DNA from: Pedobacter caeni
Lineage (GTDB): Bacteria > Bacteroidota > Bacteroidia > Sphingobacteriales > Sphingobacteriaceae
DNA: 64,000 nt
Direction: 5' to 3'
Assembly (NCBI RefSeq): GCF_900129215.1
Contig: NZ_FQUQ01000001.1
Location: 1,612,001 to 1,676,000, forward strand
Program-made: the position numbers and the translations under genes
Part shown: piece by piece, positions 61,232 to 64,000 of the stretch
How the letters are laid out: each line of letters opens with the position of its first letter
Position numbering within the stretch: the first letter of the stretch is position 1
Notes under the pieces: model-generated
Databases searched by the model: none
What the model was told of the DNA's origin: nothing
What the model saw: only the letters and a program-made list of their open reading frames with translations

Positions 61232-61444
61232 CTAATGTCTGAAAAACAACCAGTAAATCAGTAATGCAATTACCAATATGGGTATGATCCATTTCAGTAC
61301 CGGTCCGGCACCATTCTTATCGTATTCATTTACGGCCTGCGGAGAAGGCCCGGGATCCTCTTTATGTTTATTGTAATTCGTTTCTATTGGTACATGTGGT
61401 TTTAGTGGTGGATCCTCTTTGTGTTGTGGATTGTTGTGTTCCAT
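61232..61444 (-). CDS. Small C-tail-anchored membrane protein
   Basis: 70 aa. The first 48 residues are polar and Pro/His/Lys-rich (NNPQHKEDPPLKPHVPIETN; a HKEDP motif occurs twice). A single TM helix ends the protein (WIIPILVIALLIYWLFF). No known family; topology suggests a cytoplasmic N-terminal tail on the inner membrane. Confidence 0.6.
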   Translation of the reverse strand: MEHNNPQHKEDPPLKPHVPIETNYNKHKEDPGPSPQAVNEYDKNGAGPVLKWIIPILVIALLIYWLFFRH

Positions 61445-61511
61445 GATTTCAATGTTTAAGTCCAGTTTAATAACAACACCCCATCTTCTAAAAGGTTTTC
61501 CCGCGAAATCT

Positions 61512-61519
61512 TATCTTTG
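61512..61519 (+). promoter_or_regulatory. Candidate -7 box for queG
   Basis: TATCTTTG matches TAnnTTTG and lies 6 bp before the ATG, implying a very short or absent leader. Confidence 0.4.
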
Positions 61520-61525
61520 TAGCCG

Positions 61526-62467
61526 ATGTTGAACAATTCCGCAAAATACAGCAAGATGATTAAAGCCGAAGCCTTAAGGCTGGGCTTCATGCAATGCGGA
61601 ATTGCCAAAGCAGGATTTCTGGAAGAGGAAGCACCCAGACTGGAGCAATGGCTGGCAAATAACCACCATGGTGAGATGGGGTATATGGAAAATCATTTTG
61701 ATAAAAGGCTGGATCCAAGGCTTCTTGTGGACGATTCAAAATCAGTCATATCGCTCACACTGAACTATTTTCCTGAAGAAAGACAGCAGGATCCTGATGC
61801 GCCTAAAATATCTAAATATGCCTATGGTACCGATTACCACACCGTGATCAAGGACAAACTCTTTCAATTGCTTAATTTCATTTCAGAGGAAATCGGGGAA
61901 GTCAGCGGACGGGCTTTTGTGGATTCGGCTCCCGTGATGGACCGGGCATGGGCGAAACGTGCCGGTATAGGCTGGATTGGTAAAAACAGCAACCTGATCA
62001 ATAAAAAGAGTGGTTCATTCTTTTTCCTTGCAGAGCTGATTGTAGACCTCGACCTGGAATACGACACCCCTTTTGAGACCGATCATTGCGGCACCTGCAC
62101 CAAATGTATCGATGCCTGTCCTACTGACGCGATCTTATCGCCCTTCATCATAGATGCAAAAAAATGTATTTCTTACCTGACCATAGAGTTAAGGGAAGAA
62201 ATACCGCAATCCTTTAATGATAAGATGGAAAACTGGATGTTTGGCTGCGATATTTGTCAGGATGTCTGTCCATGGAACAGGTTTTCAGTTCCTCATTCAG
62301 AACCTAAGTTTCAACCCAATGAAAACCTGTTACAGATGAAACGGGAAGATTGGCTGGACATTACCGAAGATGTTTTTAAGACGATCTTTAAAAACTCTGC
62401 GGTGAAGCGGACGAAGTTTAAAGGCTTGACCAGAAATATAGATTTCATTAAAACATTACCCAAATAA
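61526..62467 (+). CDS. queG: Epoxyqueuosine reductase
   Basis: 313 aa. Cobalamin- and [4Fe-4S]-dependent enzyme that reduces epoxyqueuosine to queuosine in tRNA. Cluster motifs: [29 protein letters not shown] and [12 protein letters not shown]-terminal region [15 protein letters not shown] and [20 protein letters not shown] fit the B12-binding domain. A direct consumer of the cobalamin imported by the locus at 18-27 kb. Ends before a hairpin terminator. Confidence 0.95.
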   Translation: MLNNSAKYSKMIKAEALRLGFMQCGIAKAGFLEEEAPRLEQWLANNHHGEMGYMENHFDKRLDPRLLVDDSKSVISLTLNYFPEERQQDPDAPKISKYAYGTDYHTVIKDKLFQLLNFISEEIGEVSGRAFVDSAPVMDRAWAKRAGIGWIGKNSNLINKKSGSFFFLAELIVDLDLEYDTPFETDHCGTCTKCIDACPTDAILSPFIIDAKKCISYLTIELREEIPQSFNDKMENWMFGCDICQDVCPWNRFSVPHSEPKFQPNENLLQMKREDWLDITEDVFKTIFKNSAVKRTKFKGLTRNIDFIKTLPK

Positions 62468-62468
62468 A

Positions 62469-62500
62469 AAAGGTGCCTGTATTTGATTACGGACACCTTT
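62469..62500. terminator. Bidirectional terminator between queG and the TlpA-like gene
   Basis: AAAGGTGCC and GGACACCTTT form an imperfect stem right after the queG stop and before the TlpA-like stop. Confidence 0.75.
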
Positions 62501-62522
62501 ATATAGTTTGTATTTCTATACT

Positions 62523-63152
62523 TTATTTTAATAGTTTATCTATGAATCCGATAATTTCAGGATCGCTGTAATCTGCTGCACCCAAATGATGGAAGGCCAG
62601 TTTGCCTGCTTTATCAAGGATCACGGTAGTTGGCATTGAACCTGCAAAATATTCCTTTGGAACTTCGCTTTCCGGTAGATAAACAGGAAGCGTATAGCCA
62701 TTCTTTTTCATAAAATCATTGGCCTGCTGGTATTTTCCGTCTACATCAACCATGATAAACACCACCTGATCGTTCTCTTTATACTTAGTATATAAAGCCT
62801 GAATAGATGGCATCTCAGCGATGCATGGAGGACACCAGGTTGCCCAGAAATTAACAAAAACAACTTTTCCTTTTAGTTCAGCAAGGCTGATGGATTTTCC
62901 TTTACCATCTGCAAAGGTCACTTGCTCCCCACCAGGTACTGCCACGGCAGTATCTGTTTCCGGCTCTGAGCTTTTTGGTATCGCCGGTTCCTGAACCAAA
63001 CCTATTTTCATCAGGTTTTGGATGACCCAGCCTTTGGCTTCCGGGCTGAATATAATCGTGAGTACAAATAGTATGGCTATCGCCATCCCGATATTGGAAA
63101 AGGTAAACCAGTTCTTTTTTGGTGTATGATGTTGATCTTTTATTGAGGTCAT
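62523..63152 (-). CDS. TlpA-like membrane-anchored thioredoxin
   Basis: 209 aa. One TM anchor at ~15-36 (FTFSNIGMAIAILFVLTIIF) and a periplasmic thioredoxin domain with W106-C-P-P-C110 (FWATWCPPCIAEMPS) and a cis-Pro region SMPTTVILDK. It reduces disulfides of exported proteins or cytochrome c maturation partners. The upstream gene at 63211 is 58 bp away on the same strand and encodes a secreted Cys-containing protein. Confidence 0.92.
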   Translation of the reverse strand: MTSIKDQHHTPKKNWFTFSNIGMAIAILFVLTIIFSPEAKGWVIQNLMKIGLVQEPAIPKSSEPETDTAVAVPGGEQVTFADGKGKSISLAELKGKVVFVNFWATWCPPCIAEMPSIQALYTKYKENDQVVFIMVDVDGKYQQANDFMKKNGYTLPVYLPESEVPKEYFAGSMPTTVILDKAGKLAFHHLGAADYSDPEIIGFIDKLLK

Positions 63153-63210
63153 GGTATGTGTTTTAAAATTGCAATACTGATTAATTTAAGAAATGTTAAA
63201 AATCAGAATC

Positions 63211-63651
63211 CTATATCAGCAATAATCGGTTTTGCAGGAAAATCGCAGTTTTTGGCGAACGAATCCGGGAGTATGGGATTGGAATGCGACTCAGCTTTTT
63301 ATCGGTTACCAGAAGGGAAATCAGAAACCCTGGCAAGATCAAAAACAAGAAAGGCAACAAGTTAGCCGTGCTTGCCTGAGCTCTGGATGTCAGTTGAACC
63401 GATGCTTTTACGCAGGTTTTCATTTTACAGTCAGATATTCCGGATTCAAGCTTTACTTTTGGAAGCGCAATGGCCTTAACCGCTTTTACAGAGGCCGACT
63501 TTTCCGAAACCGAAGTAGAAAAAAAGAAGATGATGCCTTGTTTCAACGCACATGAAGAAGGCAGGCATAAAGTAAGCAATAAAAAGAAAGCCAGAACCTG
63601 ACGGCCTTTAACAATTAATTGATCAGGAATATGGCTGCATAATCTCTTCAT
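63211..63651 (-). CDS. Hypothetical exported membrane protein
   Basis: 146 aa from ATG 63651. N-terminal hydrophobic signal (VLAFFLLLTLCLPSSCA), a polar middle with a Cys pair (ISDCKMKTCVKAS), a TM helix (LLPFLFLILPGFLISLLV) and a basic tail ending in FLQNRLLLI. No known family. Codon-level composition and position before the TlpA-like gene suggest it is real and may be a redox partner; this is inference. Confidence 0.6.
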   Translation of the reverse strand: MKRLCSHIPDQLIVKGRQVLAFFLLLTLCLPSSCALKQGIIFFFSTSVSEKSASVKAVKAIALPKVKLESGISDCKMKTCVKASVQLTSRAQASTANLLPFLFLILPGFLISLLVTDKKLSRIPIPYSRIRSPKTAIFLQNRLLLI

Positions 63652-63704
63652 CCGGCACAAAAATAACGATTTAAACTAAAGGTTATTCATTTATTCCATA
63701 ATAC

Positions 63705-63734
63705 AAAAAAAGGAGCCTTTTCAGACTCCTTTTA
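63705..63734 (-). terminator. Terminator of the M1 peptidase gene
   Basis: On the minus strand AAAAGGAGTC pairs with GGCTCCTTTTTTT, 36 bp past the stop at 63770. Confidence 0.88.
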
Positions 63735-63769
63735 TTAAAATATTCCGATTACGACAAACGCCCTGATCA

Positions 63770-64000
63770 CTACAAACTCAATACATTATCCGATTTGTCT
63801 TTATCCGGTACATGGGCACTTCCCATTTCTACTCTTTTCAATTTTTTATCTCCCGGAACCTTGATGCTCACCTTCTGATCTCCTTTTTCCCAGACACCGA
63901 TACTCTGATGAACCTGTTTCGTAGAACCATCCTCGTAGGTCAGTAAAAGATCTACCGGCATTGGCTTATTGCTTTTGTTTTCAATGATCAGCACATATTC
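63770..64000 (-). CDS. M1 family metallopeptidase, C-terminal end (partial)
   Basis: 76 codons of a gene that continues beyond the window; an apparent GTG start at 63994 is an internal Val. The sequence (LIIENKSNKPMPVDLLLTYE, KVSIKVPGDKKLKRVEMGSA, ending DKDKSDNVLSL) matches the beta-sandwich end of Bacteroidota M1 aminopeptidase-like proteins. The catalytic domain is outside the window. Confidence 0.7.
   Translation of the reverse strand, partial: EYVLIIENKSNKPMPVDLLLTYEDGSTKQVHQSIGVWEKGDQKVSIKVPGDKKLKRVEMGSAHVPDKDKSDNVLSL

Overview
The window looks like a chromosomal segment of a Bacteroidota bacterium, most likely a Pedobacter-like member of the Sphingobacteriaceae. The signs are ECF sigma/FecR/STN signalling genes, DUF6266 and LA_2272-type surface repeat proteins, many SpII lipoproteins with CKKD-like N-termini, TAnnTTTG-type -7 promoter boxes, weak Shine-Dalgarno sequences, and a TonB/BtuG-type vitamin B12 locus. 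This is inferred from gene content; no database search was run. I found no tRNA, rRNA, CRISPR array, insertion sequence or prophage.

Layout. 0.1-2.8 kb: a DUF6266/GNAT-like chimera and a TPR/DUF6624 protein. 2.9-9.8 kb (+): two related surface-repeat proteins flank a GIN lipoprotein, a sterol desaturase-DUF4833 fusion, an ECF sigma factor and a FecR anti-sigma factor. The last gene joins an STN signalling domain to the surface repeats. 9.8-12.4 kb (-): a sirtuin and a three-gene set that resembles an Sdp-type peptide system. 12.5-18.0 kb (-): a four-gene operon of sigma factor, TPR anti-sigma, subtilisin and TPR-CHAT protease. 18.4-27.0 kb (-): a B12 uptake locus under a cobalamin riboswitch (TonB receptor, three BtuG-like propellers alternating with two BtuH-like lipoproteins, and a DUF6580 membrane protein).

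27-36.5 kb: a serine hydrolase, polyphosphate kinase 2, three small proteins, penicillin-binding protein 1A and a very large metallopeptidase/propeller/barrel protein. 36.5-37.8 kb: a LexA-like self-cleaving repressor diverges from a degenerate GIY-YIG protein across three matching operators. 37.9-42.9 kb: bioF-bioD, then thrS-infC-rpmI-rplT. 43.3-54.7 kb: a lipoprotein, a LutA-like protein, a UMF1 transporter, a GIN lipoprotein, RecQ, a propeller-amidohydrolase and an HI0933-type flavoprotein. 54.7-64 kb is mostly housekeeping: purK-purE, yqgE, pdxH, hydroxyacyl-CoA dehydrogenase, ruvB, GNAT-nitrilase, queG, a TlpA-like thioredoxin and the end of an M1 peptidase gene.

Links. The B12 uptake locus probably supplies cobalamin-dependent enzymes such as QueG. 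Two convergent gene boundaries (28.4-28.7 and 52.4-52.7 kb) each hold a pair of long structured hairpins from one family, in opposite orientation, with compensatory base changes between copies. The best candidates for undescribed biology are the Sdp-like module, the LexA-like repressor module, the STN-surface-repeat signalling operon, the sigma/subtilisin/CHAT operon and the hairpin family.
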